From Clostridia bacterium (GTDB lineage Bacteria > Bacillota > Clostridia > Christensenellales > Aristaeellaceae), in assembly GCA_017397765.1 (NCBI GenBank), contig JAFQIB010000017.1:1-59622 (forward strand): a stretch of 59,622 nt of DNA, given 5' to 3'. The position numbers were made by a program, and so were the translations under genes. The notes below the pieces were generated by a model that worked only from the letters and a program-made list of their open reading frames with translations, was not told where the DNA came from and did not search any database. Of the stretch, positions 51,365 through 59,614 are shown in pieces. Within the stretch, counting starts at the first letter, position 1. Each line of letters opens with the position of its first letter.

Positions 51365-53515
51365 TTATCCCAGCTGCGTCAGGGCTGCTTTTGTCAGCTC
51401 TCCCCGGCGGATTCTGCCGCCCCAGAGGCGGGCTGCAGCAGCCATGTCCGTATACGCCTCCGGCGTCAGCGCCGCCAGCGCCGCAGGGATGTCTCCGATC
51501 CGGTCGATCACCAGGCCCAGCCCGTTCTCCCGGACAAACCCGGCCAGCGCCGACCATTTCCATACGATCACCGGCATGCCCTCGCTCAGGTACAAACTCA
51601 GCTTGCGGGGAGAGGTCAGCATCATGTAAGCGCCGGACGCCCCGGTCACCGTATCCGCCTGCATGCCCTCCCAGACCAGCCCGAAGGCGCCTTCCAGCGC
51701 GGTGAGCTTCCCGCCGTGGTAAATCATGTCGGTGCGCTTGGCTTTCCCCTTCCAGCTGTCTCCGTAGAGATGCCAGGTCACCTTCGATCTGGGCAGCTGG
51801 TGAAGATACTGGCTGCGCTTGCGGGTGAGATCTCCGGCAATGCAGACCGACAGCTCCAGCGTCCGTTCCGGCACATCGCCTTCGCATATCCAGTCCTGCA
51901 GGGGCAGCACGCTCAGCTGCTCCTCCTTCAGGCCCTGGCCGGTCAGATACGCCGCCATGCGCCGGTTATGCGCGATCACCCGGTCGAAGCGGACAAGCAG
52001 CTCCTGGTCGCTCCAGCGCGCCGCCGCATCCGTCAGATGGCGCAGGCTGTCCAGATCATGCACATAGGCCGCGGTCTTTGCGCCCTTCCACTGCAGCAGG
52101 TGCAGGGCATAGCGGACAAGGGGCGCCGCCTGGGCGGGAACATAGGGATACTGCATCAGCAGCAGATCGCCGTGATGGAGCTTGAAGAAGAGCTTGCCCC
52201 AGGCCCACAGGAGCCTGCTCCACTGCAGCGCCTGCTGCCGCCAGTTTTCCGGTTTCTCCCAGGCGTTCTCCAGCAGCACATAGCCCTCTCCGGCTGCGAG
52301 CTGCCGCAGGCTTTCAGCCGCCCGTTCCGCCAGCACATCCCGGGCTGCCGGCTTCGGGCCCGACAGCAGGAAGCGCCGCTTGAAGGACGGCTTGTCCTCC
52401 ACCAGCTGCTCGAAGCGGCGGGTCAAGCGCTCCGCCGCATCCGTCAGGTCGTGCCCGGCGCGAACAATCAGGTCCTTCGTATCGGGGCGCTGGCGTTTTT
52501 CAGCCGCTTCCAGCACGTCCAGCATCGTCTCCGCCCAGACGTCCGGGTCCTCCGGCTCCAGGAAGGTGACGTCCTCGGTGATGGCTGCCGCCTTCGGGAA
52601 GGCGCTGGACAGCACGCAGGGCAATCCCGCCGCCTGGGCCTCCACCGCCGCCATCCCCAACCCCTCAAAGCGGGAGGGCATGGCAAAGAGATCCGCCGCC
52701 TGCAACAGCCGGGGTACATCATCCCGGTGCCCCAGGAAGAGCACCTCGTCCTCCACGCCCAGCTCCACCGCCCTGGCCTCCAGGCTCAGCAGCTCCGGAC
52801 CGTCGCCCACCAGCATCAGCCGGGCGCGGGGCTCCCGCTGGTGCAGCCGGGCAAAGGCCTCCAGCAAAAAGGCCTGATTCTTCTGATACTGCAGCTTGCC
52901 CACATGGCAGACCACCAGACAGTCCGTCAACCGGTACGCCTCGCGCACCTCCTGGCGCACTGCCTCCTGGAAGCAGTACTTGTCCGCATCAATGGGATGG
53001 GGGATCACCGTAAAGGGCAGGTCCATCGCCGGGCAGGCCCATCGGGCCGATGCCTCCGAGCAGGCCCACAATACATTGGCATACCGGGCCAGCCCCCGGC
53101 GCTGGGCACGGTGCAGCACACCCCGGCCCCTGCCCGCCAGGGAGGGATCGGTATTCTGCGGATTATGGCTGTGGGCAATGCGCACCGGGATGCCGTATTC
53201 CGCCGCCAGCTTCAGCGGGGTCAGATCGTTGAACAGGCACTCGTTGTCCCAGATCACGTCGTATTCCCTGGCATGCTGCTCAAAGAAGGCGCGGATCTCC
53301 CGGTAATACTTCGCCGGATTCTCGCTGCGCAGGGGGATCACAAAGGTCCGGCCGATTTCCTTCCGCTTTTCCGGATACGCAGCATCGTGATAGCGGGTCA
53401 GAAAATCAAACTGCACACGGGCCTGATCCATATGCCCGCAGCAGGCCATGAGGAAGTTTTCTACGCCGCCGATGGCATTGGACATACCGACCGTCAGCAC
53501 ACGGATGGGTTTCAT
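51365..53515 (-). CDS. Two-domain glycosyltransferase (GT4 plus Gtf3-like)
   Basis: The start at 53515 (MKPIRVLTVGMSNAIGG) follows GGAGGAATGCGAT. The 716-residue protein has an N-terminal GT4 enzyme (about 1-390): GGVENFLM, AHSHNPQNTD, VCHVGKLQYQKNQ and the nucleotide-sugar site SRFEGLGMAAVEAQA. The C-terminal half (about 400-716) resembles Gtf3/galactofuranosyltransferase-type proteins: IAHNRRMAAYL, VCIAGDLTRKRSQYL, GASGAYMMLTSPRKLSLYL. It could place two sugars in succession on a surface glycan or on the adjacent operon's surface proteins; the acceptor is unknown. Confidence 0.75.
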   Translation of the reverse strand: MKPIRVLTVGMSNAIGGVENFLMACCGHMDQARVQFDFLTRYHDAAYPEKRKEIGRTFVIPLRSENPAKYYREIRAFFEQHAREYDVIWDNECLFNDLTPLKLAAEYGIPVRIAHSHNPQNTDPSLAGRGRGVLHRAQRRGLARYANVLWACSEASARWACPAMDLPFTVIPHPIDADKYCFQEAVRQEVREAYRLTDCLVVCHVGKLQYQKNQAFLLEAFARLHQREPRARLMLVGDGPELLSLEARAVELGVEDEVLFLGHRDDVPRLLQAADLFAMPSRFEGLGMAAVEAQAAGLPCVLSSAFPKAAAITEDVTFLEPEDPDVWAETMLDVLEAAEKRQRPDTKDLIVRAGHDLTDAAERLTRRFEQLVEDKPSFKRRFLLSGPKPAARDVLAERAAESLRQLAAGEGYVLLENAWEKPENWRQQALQWSRLLWAWGKLFFKLHHGDLLLMQYPYVPAQAAPLVRYALHLLQWKGAKTAAYVHDLDSLRHLTDAAARWSDQELLVRFDRVIAHNRRMAAYLTGQGLKEEQLSVLPLQDWICEGDVPERTLELSVCIAGDLTRKRSQYLHQLPRSKVTWHLYGDSWKGKAKRTDMIYHGGKLTALEGAFGLVWEGMQADTVTGASGAYMMLTSPRKLSLYLSEGMPVIVWKWSALAGFVRENGLGLVIDRIGDIPAALAALTPEAYTDMAAAARLWGGRIRRGELTKAALTQLG

Positions 53516-53615
53516 ATCGCATTCCTCCAGATCGGGCAGAAGCTGTTCCGCCCACGGACGATTTTCTTCCAATGTAATCATACCATGTTTATCCGCCGAA
53601 CGCAAGCACCGCAAA

Positions 53616-53641
53616 GCGCCCCGGTCCGAAGGCCGGAGCGC
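53616..53641 (-). terminator. Hairpin downstream of the cotJC fragment
   Basis: GCGCCCCGG and CCGGAGCGC form a stem with one mismatch, 15 nt past the cotJC stop. No strong T-tract. Confidence 0.5.
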
Positions 53642-53655
53642 CGGAATGCAAAGGC

Positions 53656-53911
53656 TCAGCAGCCGCAGTTCTCCCTGCCGCAGCCGCCGGTACAGTTGTC
53701 CCCAAAGGGCAAGCTCAGGTTAAAGGCGTAGAAATTCTTCTCGTCCAGCTGATCCTTGACCATCTCCAGCCCTTCGGCAAAGCGCTGGTAATGCACGATC
53801 TCCCGCTGGCGCAGATACCGCAGCACATCGATCACGTCCGGATCGTCCGCCTGCAGGAGCAGGTTTTCATAGGTCGTGCGCGCCTTTTGCTCTGCTGCAA
53901 CCTCACAAGCA
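53656..53911 (-). pseudogene. cotJC: C-terminal fragment of spore coat protein CotJC
   Basis: About 85 codons remain. AAEQKARTTYENLLLQADDPDVIDVL, RYLRQREIVHYQRF and LDEKNFYAFNLSLPFGDN match the C-terminal part of CotJC, a manganese-catalase-like coat protein. The N-terminal ~100 residues, with most of the metal ligands, are missing. Upstream of about 53911 the frame runs into hairpin-repeat DNA and then a serine recombinase gene. The rest of cotJC is not found on the far side within the window. The cysteine-rich end (NCTGGCGRENCGC) is unusual. Confidence 0.8.
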
Positions 53912-53918
53912 CAACGTT

Positions 53919-53986
53919 GCCTCCGTCGGGCAGGGGCGCTGCCCCTGCACCCTGCAAGGGATTTCATCCCTTGACCCTTTTTGGGG
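53919..53986 (+). repeat. Multi-hairpin repeat, copy 4
   Basis: GCCTCCGTCGGGC, hairpin 1 GCAGGGGCGCTGCCCCTGC, hairpin 2 CAAGGGATttcATCCCTTG, then ACCCTTTTTGGGG. A third hairpin (CGGCGCACgacagGTGCGCCG) lies near 54018. It marks the join between the cotJC remnant and the recombinase region. Confidence 0.7.
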
Positions 53987-54070
53987 TAGTGTTGCTGGTC
54001 TGTTTCTTTGCAGGGGTCACGGCGCACGACAGGTGCGCCGCGACGCGGTTGTGCGGCTGCACTGGGCGAT

Positions 54071-55624
54071 TCAGAAATTCCAGTGGATTGCGATGGGGAC
54101 GTTCTTCGTTCCGGGGATGCGCTTGCCCACCTCGATGTGGTCGATCAGCGTTTCCACCACGTCGCGGGTCAGGTGATCCAGATCCACATACCGCTCTACC
54201 AGCGCACGGCGGTTGTCACCGGCCTGGATGCGGGCCTCCAGCTCGGCAAGCTGGGCATTCGCCGTCTGCAGCTGTGCTTCAAAGTGCTCCCGATCCTTCG
54301 CAAAGGCCTTTGACATTTCTGCGAAGTCCGCCTCCGTGATCACGCCCCGCACCTTATCCATGTACAGTTCCCGGGTGCCTTTGGCGTATTCCTCGATCCG
54401 TTTGCGGCAATTCGCAATGCCGGCAAGGATTGACGCCTTCTGCGCCTGCAGATTGCCGGCAAACTCAATGCCCTGGGCCAGTTCGTCCTCGTCCAGATAG
54501 GCGGCAGACAGGCGCTTGAGCTCGTCAAGAACCAGCCGCTCCAGCTTCGCCACCTGAATGAAGGAGCCGACGCAGGCATCCTTGGCCACGTGGCGGCTGC
54601 CGCACTTCAGGTAGTGGATGCCGCGGTTCTTGCTGGTGCGCAGGGCGTAGCCGCAGTTGGCGCAGATCGCCTTGCGGGCAAACAGGCCGATGCTGCCGTT
54701 GCCCCATGGCTTCGTCTTCTGGGCGATTAGTGCCTGTACCCGATCCCACAGCTCCCGGTCGATGATCGGCTCGTGGGTGCCCTCCACCCGATACCATTCC
54801 GCTTTCGGACGGGGCCGGTTCTGCTTGGTCTTGTAGGACACACTGCCGTACTTCCCCTGCACCATGTTACCGATGTAGATCTCGTTGACCAGCATATCGG
54901 AGATGGCGGAATACCGCCACAGAGTGCTGTTGCGGGATTTGGGCGTTTTGTACCGCAGGCCCTGCAGGCGCTTGTACTCGGTGGGATTGGGGATGCCCCG
55001 GTCGTTCAGCAGCCGGGCGATGGCCGTCTTGCCCATGCCGGACGCAAAGAGCGTGAACACCTCACGGACAACGGCGGCGGCCTCCTCGTCGATGATCAGA
55101 TGCCCCTTCTGCTCCGGGTCCTTCTTGTACCCGTACAGCGCAAATGCACCGATGTGGAAGCCGTTCTCCCGGCGGTTGGTCAGCACGCTGCGGATGTTCT
55201 CGGACATGTCCTCCAGGTACCACTCGTTGACCAGACCGTTGATCTGGCGCGATTTCTTGTTGCCCTTGTTGGCGGTGTCCGCGTTGTCCACGATGCTGAC
55301 GAAACGGATCCCCCAGATGGGAAACAGGCCGTGGATGTACTTCTCCACCAGCTCCAGCTCGCGGGTGAACCGGGACTGGGTCTTGCACAGGACAATGTCA
55401 AACTTTCGCTGCTCTGCATCCGCCAATAAGCGCACGAATTCAGGCCGTCGGCGGTCCGAGCCGGTATAATCATCGTCGCTGTAGATCCGGTAGATCTCCC
55501 ACCCCATTTCCGCTGCATACTGCAGCAGCATTGCTTTTTGGTTTTGAATACTGTTGCTGTCGTCCGTCGTGCATTGCTTGTTCCGATCCTCTTCGGACAG
55601 ACGGCAGTAGATTGCTGCTTTCAT
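54071..55624 (-). CDS. Large serine recombinase (integrase type)
   Basis: The start at 55624 (MKAAIYCRLSEEDRNK) follows AGGAGG. The 517-residue protein has a resolvase catalytic domain (nucleophile serine in YCRLSEED, then DDDYTGSDRRRPEF and LCKTQSRFTRE) and a recombinase domain (INGLVNEWYLEDMS, NDRGIPNPTEY). A zinc ribbon (CANCGYALRT...YLKCGS) and a coiled-coil tail (about 370-460) follow. Such enzymes integrate and excise phages or elements without homology. The gene lies 159 bp from a broken cotJC, as expected next to an attachment site. Confidence 0.93.
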   Translation of the reverse strand: MKAAIYCRLSEEDRNKQCTTDDSNSIQNQKAMLLQYAAEMGWEIYRIYSDDDYTGSDRRRPEFVRLLADAEQRKFDIVLCKTQSRFTRELELVEKYIHGLFPIWGIRFVSIVDNADTANKGNKKSRQINGLVNEWYLEDMSENIRSVLTNRRENGFHIGAFALYGYKKDPEQKGHLIIDEEAAAVVREVFTLFASGMGKTAIARLLNDRGIPNPTEYKRLQGLRYKTPKSRNSTLWRYSAISDMLVNEIYIGNMVQGKYGSVSYKTKQNRPRPKAEWYRVEGTHEPIIDRELWDRVQALIAQKTKPWGNGSIGLFARKAICANCGYALRTSKNRGIHYLKCGSRHVAKDACVGSFIQVAKLERLVLDELKRLSAAYLDEDELAQGIEFAGNLQAQKASILAGIANCRKRIEEYAKGTRELYMDKVRGVITEADFAEMSKAFAKDREHFEAQLQTANAQLAELEARIQAGDNRRALVERYVDLDHLTRDVVETLIDHIEVGKRIPGTKNVPIAIHWNF

Positions 55625-55696
55625 CACGTTCCTCCTGTCTGAGCATGATGAAACAAGCTTCTCACAAGATGAATATATCACATATTGCGTGGCTTG

Positions 55697-55849
55697 TCAT
55701 GTTTGTCGTGTAATTGCAGGCTGTCTTTGTTTTTCCAGCCGGTTGATCAGCTCGATCCACCTTCGGTTATAGGATTTTTTGATTTCAGCGGGCGACGAGT
55801 TTTTGAAAACGCTCTTGCACATTCCGCCGTTCTGCTCTATGGATTGCAT
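55697..55849 (-). CDS. 50-residue protein upstream of the recombinase
   Basis: I choose ATG at 55849 (MQSIEQNGGMCKSV) after AGGAGG. The basic 50-residue product (SPAEIKKSYNRRWIELINRLEK) is not recognised. It ends 72 nt before the recombinase start and reads in the same direction. It could be an excision partner or a regulator of the recombinase. Small genes of this kind are common next to clostridial element recombinases. Confidence 0.55.
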   Translation of the reverse strand: MQSIEQNGGMCKSVFKNSSPAEIKKSYNRRWIELINRLEKQRQPAITRQT

Positions 55850-56340
55850 ACCATCCCTCCTGACCATTTTCGATTCAATCCACGATATGAACCAGAGGAA
55901 AAGTCGTATGACACCCGGCAGGCAAAATGGCATCCTCTGCAGTTTTCTCCGTTTTCTGACAGTGAACAGACGCTGAATCTCATGTTCAGATCTCATAAAA
56001 GGTCAATAAACAGGCATGGCAAATAGTCGCGGTTGGCGTCTATCTGTCATGCCTTTCCGGCCATCACCGGGTGCAAGCCCCGGCGCTGGCTACGCTTGCC
56101 CATTGCAAGCAATGGACTGCGCTAGTCGGGCGATGCCCGACCTCCATTGCTACGGCGGGTTTCTGCATTATGGCGGCATTTGACCTTTGCCAATCACATG
56201 AGATTCCTTGTATTCGGTTCCGGGACGTCTGGCGGGGTTTGCCATTCTTCACGCTCCTTACGATGTTTCAATGCTGCCGGATTGCATGCAGTCTGCCGCC
56301 AATCTCTTCAAGCATCTCCAGAAACCCTCTTGGCACGAGA
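55850..56340. other. Gene-poor, structured stretch
   Basis: No convincing gene. A compact block near 56060-56165 contains hairpins CCATTGCaagCAATGG and GTCGGGCgatGCCCGAC with a GCAAGCCCCGGCG segment. Short frames on both strands lack ribosome binding sites. It looks like remnant or untranslated DNA of the integrated element. Confidence 0.5.
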
Positions 56341-56358
56341 TCATCCGTTCGTATATAA

Positions 56359-56415
56359 TGATATACACAAACAATTGTTCCTGTCAATAGATTTTGCGTA
56401 CATCGTCTAGACGAT
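56359..56415 (-). promoter_or_regulatory. Candidate minus-strand promoter with adjacent palindrome
   Basis: Minus-strand TTGACA (56388-56383), 18-bp spacer, TATCAT (56364-56359), reading toward the 50-residue protein and recombinase. GTATATaatgATATAC overlaps the -10, and a perfect 14-bp palindrome ATCGTCTAGACGAT lies upstream at 56402-56415. From here to the Crp promoter (56416-56820) I see no gene. Confidence 0.55.
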
Positions 56416-56820
56416 TTAGGAAAAATGCGTCACAAGCAAGAATACGGTCGGTGCAGAAACAGAAGATGAAAATTCCCTTTGCAAAACTGATTATTGAGAT
56501 AAGGGAGCGGCAAAGGCAAAATCAAGTTCACAACTCTGCCATGAGACCAACATGATCCCATTCGACTGTTAGCAGCACTCATAGCAGATACGCTAGGACG
56601 TTGGAGTTCATTTTCCGAAATGGGATGAAGTACGAATACATAATAGTCGTTTGATATAGAAATTAAGGCCGGAAGCATTGTATAGGCCAGTGATTCCAGA
56701 ATCAGTGCTATTTTGAGGTTTATTCCAAAACGTGATTTGGTTGTAAGCGAAGAAGGATCTAAATAGCTTTTAGCTTATGCTGAATGTACCGATGATTGCA
56801 GATTTTCCATGCTGTTCTGA

Positions 56821-56849
56821 TTGCCAATTATCGTGTTTGTGTATATAAT
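56821..56849 (+). promoter_or_regulatory. Promoter and possible operator of the Crp/Fnr gene
   Basis: TTGCCA (56821-56826), 17-bp spacer, TATAAT (56844-56849). The -10 lies within TGTATATAATATACA, a near-perfect palindrome suitable for self-regulation. Confidence 0.7.
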
Positions 56850-56885
56850 ATACATACTGCGATACATAGAACAAGGAGGATTCGC

Positions 56886-57542
56886 ATGGAGTTCTCATCA
56901 TTTTTTCCTGTATGGAATCGTCTGACGGTTCAGCAGCAAGCTGTTCTTTCGGGCAATGTTTTCAGCCGAAAGGTGAACAAGGGCGATGTGATTCACAATG
57001 GCGATGCGGACTGCACCGGACTTCTCCTTGTCCGCAGCGGTCAGCTTCGGGCATTCATCCTGTCTGAGGATGGGCGTGAGATTACCATCTACAGGCTGTT
57101 TGAACGCGATCTTTGTCTGTTTTCTGCCTCCTGCATGATGCGCTCTATCCAGTTTGAAGTGACCATCGAAGCGGAGAAGGATACCGAGCTTTGGGTGATC
57201 CCTGCTGAGACCTACAAGCAGCTCATGGATGAATCTGCGCCGCTGGCCAACTTTACCAATGAGGTCATGGCGACGAGGTTTTCCGAGGTCATGTGGCTTG
57301 TGGAGCAGATCATGTGGAAGAGCTTTGACAAGCGTCTGGCTGCTTTCCTGCTGGAGGAAGCATCCATCGAAGGCACGAACGAACTGAAGACCACCCATGA
57401 GATCATCGGAAACCACATGGGCAATCCCCGCGAGGTTGTCACCCGCATGCTGCGATATTTCCAGAACGAAGGCATGGTGAAGCTGTCGCGTGGAACGATA
57501 GAGATCACAGATCAGAAGAAACTGGAAGAATTGAGTGAATAA
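56886..57542 (+). CDS. Crp/Fnr-family regulator with CX5C motif
   Basis: The start at 56886 (MEFSSFFPVWNRL) follows AAGGAGG. The 218-residue protein has an N-terminal cyclic-nucleotide-binding-type beta roll (about 15-130) and a C-terminal winged helix (HEIIGNHMGNPREVVTRMLRYFQNEGMVKLSRGTIEI). The cysteine pair in LCLFSASCMMRS (CX5C) lies near the effector pocket. No FNR-type N-terminal iron-sulphur cysteines are present. It converges on the persulfide reductase genes, so thiol or persulfide sensing is a reasonable guess. Confidence 0.82.
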   Translation: MEFSSFFPVWNRLTVQQQAVLSGNVFSRKVNKGDVIHNGDADCTGLLLVRSGQLRAFILSEDGREITIYRLFERDLCLFSASCMMRSIQFEVTIEAEKDTELWVIPAETYKQLMDESAPLANFTNEVMATRFSEVMWLVEQIMWKSFDKRLAAFLLEEASIEGTNELKTTHEIIGNHMGNPREVVTRMLRYFQNEGMVKLSRGTIEITDQKKLEELSE

Positions 57543-57545
57543 CGG

Positions 57546-57593
57546 GAGAATGTCCGCCGGTGCAGAACACATGGCGGACATTCTCTGTTTTTT
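57546..57593. terminator. Bidirectional terminator between convergent genes
   Basis: GAGAATGTCCGCC and GGCGGACATTCTC form a 13-bp perfect stem, followed by TGTTTTTT. It serves the Crp gene and the reductase gene. Confidence 0.85.
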
Positions 57594-59292
57594 ATGAATC
57601 AATGGTATCCATACCGCAGGCATAAGCCTTTTCGATCAGCGCGCGATCATTCATGACCGCGTCGTAGAACCGGAATCCTCCGGCGAAATTATAGGCTTCA
57701 TAGCCGTTGCCCTCCAGAATACGGCTGGCAATGTAGCTTCTCAAGCCGCTCTGGCAGATGACATAAACGGGCTTGCCTTTTTCGACCTCGTCCAGACGAT
57801 CGCGCAGTTCATCCACGGGGATGTTTCTGAAGCCTTCGATGTGTCCCCGGGAGAATTCAGCTGCGGTTCTGGTGTCCAGCAGCGTAACGCTTCCGTCGCG
57901 GGGCAGCTTTGCGGCATCCTCCAGCCGCCACTGCCTGAGAGTTCCTTTGGCGATGTTGTCGATCATGAAGCCTGCCATGTTCACGGGATCCTTGGCGGAA
58001 GAATAGGGCGGCGCATAGGCCAGATCCAGATCCTTCAGCCGGGTAGCCTTCATTCCTGCGTGAATGGCGGTGGCCAGCACGTCGATACGCTTGTCTACGC
58101 CTTCATATCCCACGATCTGAGCGCCAAGCAGACGATAGGATCCCTTTTCAAAGACCACCTTCAGCGTCATCACCTTGCCGCCCGGATAGTAGCCTGCATG
58201 GCTCATGGGCGAAAGGATCACAGCATCTGCATCCAGACCGGACTTGCGGGCATTGGTTTCGTTGATGCCAGTGCTGGCGGCGGTCAGATCGAACACCTTG
58301 AGCACGGAGCTTCCCTGACTGCCCGGATACCGGCTGTCGCCTCCGCAGATGTTGTCCGCAGCAATGCGCCCCTGCTTGTTGGCGGGACCTGCCAGCGCAA
58401 TGAGCGCATCCTCACCGGTAACGTAGTGCTTTACCTGCACAGCATCGCCCACGGCGTAGATATCTGGAACAGATGTTTCCATCCGGTCGTTGACCAGAAT
58501 GCTGCCTTTAAGGCCGAGGGCCAGTCCGGCCTCTTTGGCAAGCGATGATTCGGGACTGACGCCGATGGCAAGCACCACCAAATCCGCGTGAAGAGGCGCA
58601 GCGTTTTCCAAATGCACCTCCACGCCGCCGTCCTTTTCCTGGAAACCTTTCACCATGTGCCCCAAAGCCAGCTTCACGCCGTGTTTGCGCATTTCTGCGT
58701 GGATGAAAGCCGCCATATCTGCATCAAAGGGTGAGAGCAACTGCCTGCCCAGCTCGACAAGCGTCACATCGATTCCGGCATGGCGAAGGTTTTCGGCTAC
58801 TTCCACACCGATGAAGCCCCCACCTACCAGCACAGCCGACCGGGGATGATACTGATCGACATGGCTTCTGATGCGCAGCGTGTCTTCCACCGTGCGCAGG
58901 GTAAACACCTTGCTGCTGTTGATACCCGGCAAATGGGGCCGGACGGGCTTTGCACCGGGAGAAAGCAGGAGCTTGTCGTAGCGCTCCTCAAAGGCTTCAC
59001 CAGTCTCCAGATTCTTCACGGCAACGGTCTTTCTGTCAGGATGGATCGCCGTGACCTCATGGCGTACCTTCATCTGGATCCGGAAACGGCTGAAAAAGCT
59101 CTCCGGGGTCTGCAGGGTCAGTTCCCCCGGATCTTCGATGACGCCGCCGATATAATAAGGCAGACCGCAGTTGGCGTATGAGATATATCCGGAACGCTCG
59201 AATACCACGATTTCAGCCTGCTCATCCAGCCTGCGGATTCTTGCTGCGGCAGTTGCTCCGCCTGCCACGCCGCCCACGATCACGACCTTCAT
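57592..59292 (-). CDS. CoA-disulfide/persulfide reductase with C-terminal rhodanese domain
   Basis: The start at 59292 (MKVVIVGGVAGGATAAAR) follows AAAGGTGG. The 566-residue protein has the FAD/NAD pyridine nucleotide-disulfide fold. The active cysteine lies in YISYANCGLPYY (near residue 43), the NAD motif is SAVLVGGGFIGVEVAE and the second FAD motif DIYAVGDAVQ. Residues about 470-560 form a rhodanese domain with catalytic cysteine in VICQSGLRS. Such fusions reduce CoA or polysulfide persulfides. It begins 1 nt after the rhodanese gene ends. Confidence 0.92.
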   Translation of the reverse strand: MKVVIVGGVAGGATAAARIRRLDEQAEIVVFERSGYISYANCGLPYYIGGVIEDPGELTLQTPESFFSRFRIQMKVRHEVTAIHPDRKTVAVKNLETGEAFEERYDKLLLSPGAKPVRPHLPGINSSKVFTLRTVEDTLRIRSHVDQYHPRSAVLVGGGFIGVEVAENLRHAGIDVTLVELGRQLLSPFDADMAAFIHAEMRKHGVKLALGHMVKGFQEKDGGVEVHLENAAPLHADLVVLAIGVSPESSLAKEAGLALGLKGSILVNDRMETSVPDIYAVGDAVQVKHYVTGEDALIALAGPANKQGRIAADNICGGDSRYPGSQGSSVLKVFDLTAASTGINETNARKSGLDADAVILSPMSHAGYYPGGKVMTLKVVFEKGSYRLLGAQIVGYEGVDKRIDVLATAIHAGMKATRLKDLDLAYAPPYSSAKDPVNMAGFMIDNIAKGTLRQWRLEDAAKLPRDGSVTLLDTRTAAEFSRGHIEGFRNIPVDELRDRLDEVEKGKPVYVICQSGLRSYIASRILEGNGYEAYNFAGGFRFYDAVMNDRALIEKAYACGMDTIDS

Positions 59293-59293
59293 A

Positions 59294-59614
59294 TTATCGT
59301 TCCACCTTTCCTGCATAAGCGGCAATGCCGCCGATGTTGTTCACATTGGTATAGCCTATCTGCTTCAGCACCCCGGCAGCCTGACGGCTTCGCGCACCGG
59401 ATTGGCAGTATACATACAGTGACGTATCTTTATTTTCTACTACAGTGCTTACGCTGTCAATGGTCTGCAGCGGAATATTCTTGCTTCCCGGGATATGCCC
59501 GCTCCGGTATTCCTCCGGAGTGCGAACGTCCAGCAGCACAGCCCCGGAAGTCCTTTGGAATTCCTTTACGCCCTGATTCACATCAGGCTGTTTGAAAATG
59601 TCGAAGAAGCTCAT
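59294..59614 (-). CDS. Single-domain rhodanese-like protein
   Basis: ATG at 59614 (MSFFDIFKQPDV) is the likely start, with a GTG at 59620 also possible. The ribosome binding site is outside the window. The 106-residue protein is one rhodanese domain: LLDVRTPEEYRSGHIPGSKNIP and the active-site cysteine in VYCQSGARSRQAA. It would carry sulfane sulfur for the reductase that follows 1 nt later. Upstream genes of this transcript lie beyond the window. Confidence 0.9.
   Translation of the reverse strand: MSFFDIFKQPDVNQGVKEFQRTSGAVLLDVRTPEEYRSGHIPGSKNIPLQTIDSVSTVVENKDTSLYVYCQSGARSRQAAGVLKQIGYTNVNNIGGIAAYAGKVER

Noticed and set aside
51344-53731. A 795-codon open frame antisense to the glycosyltransferase
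   Set aside because: It is a shadow of a gene with clear GT4 motifs on the other strand.
56071-56358. Overlapping short frames in the spacer before the Crp/Fnr gene
   Set aside because: No ribosome binding sites, and frames exist on both strands across hairpin DNA.
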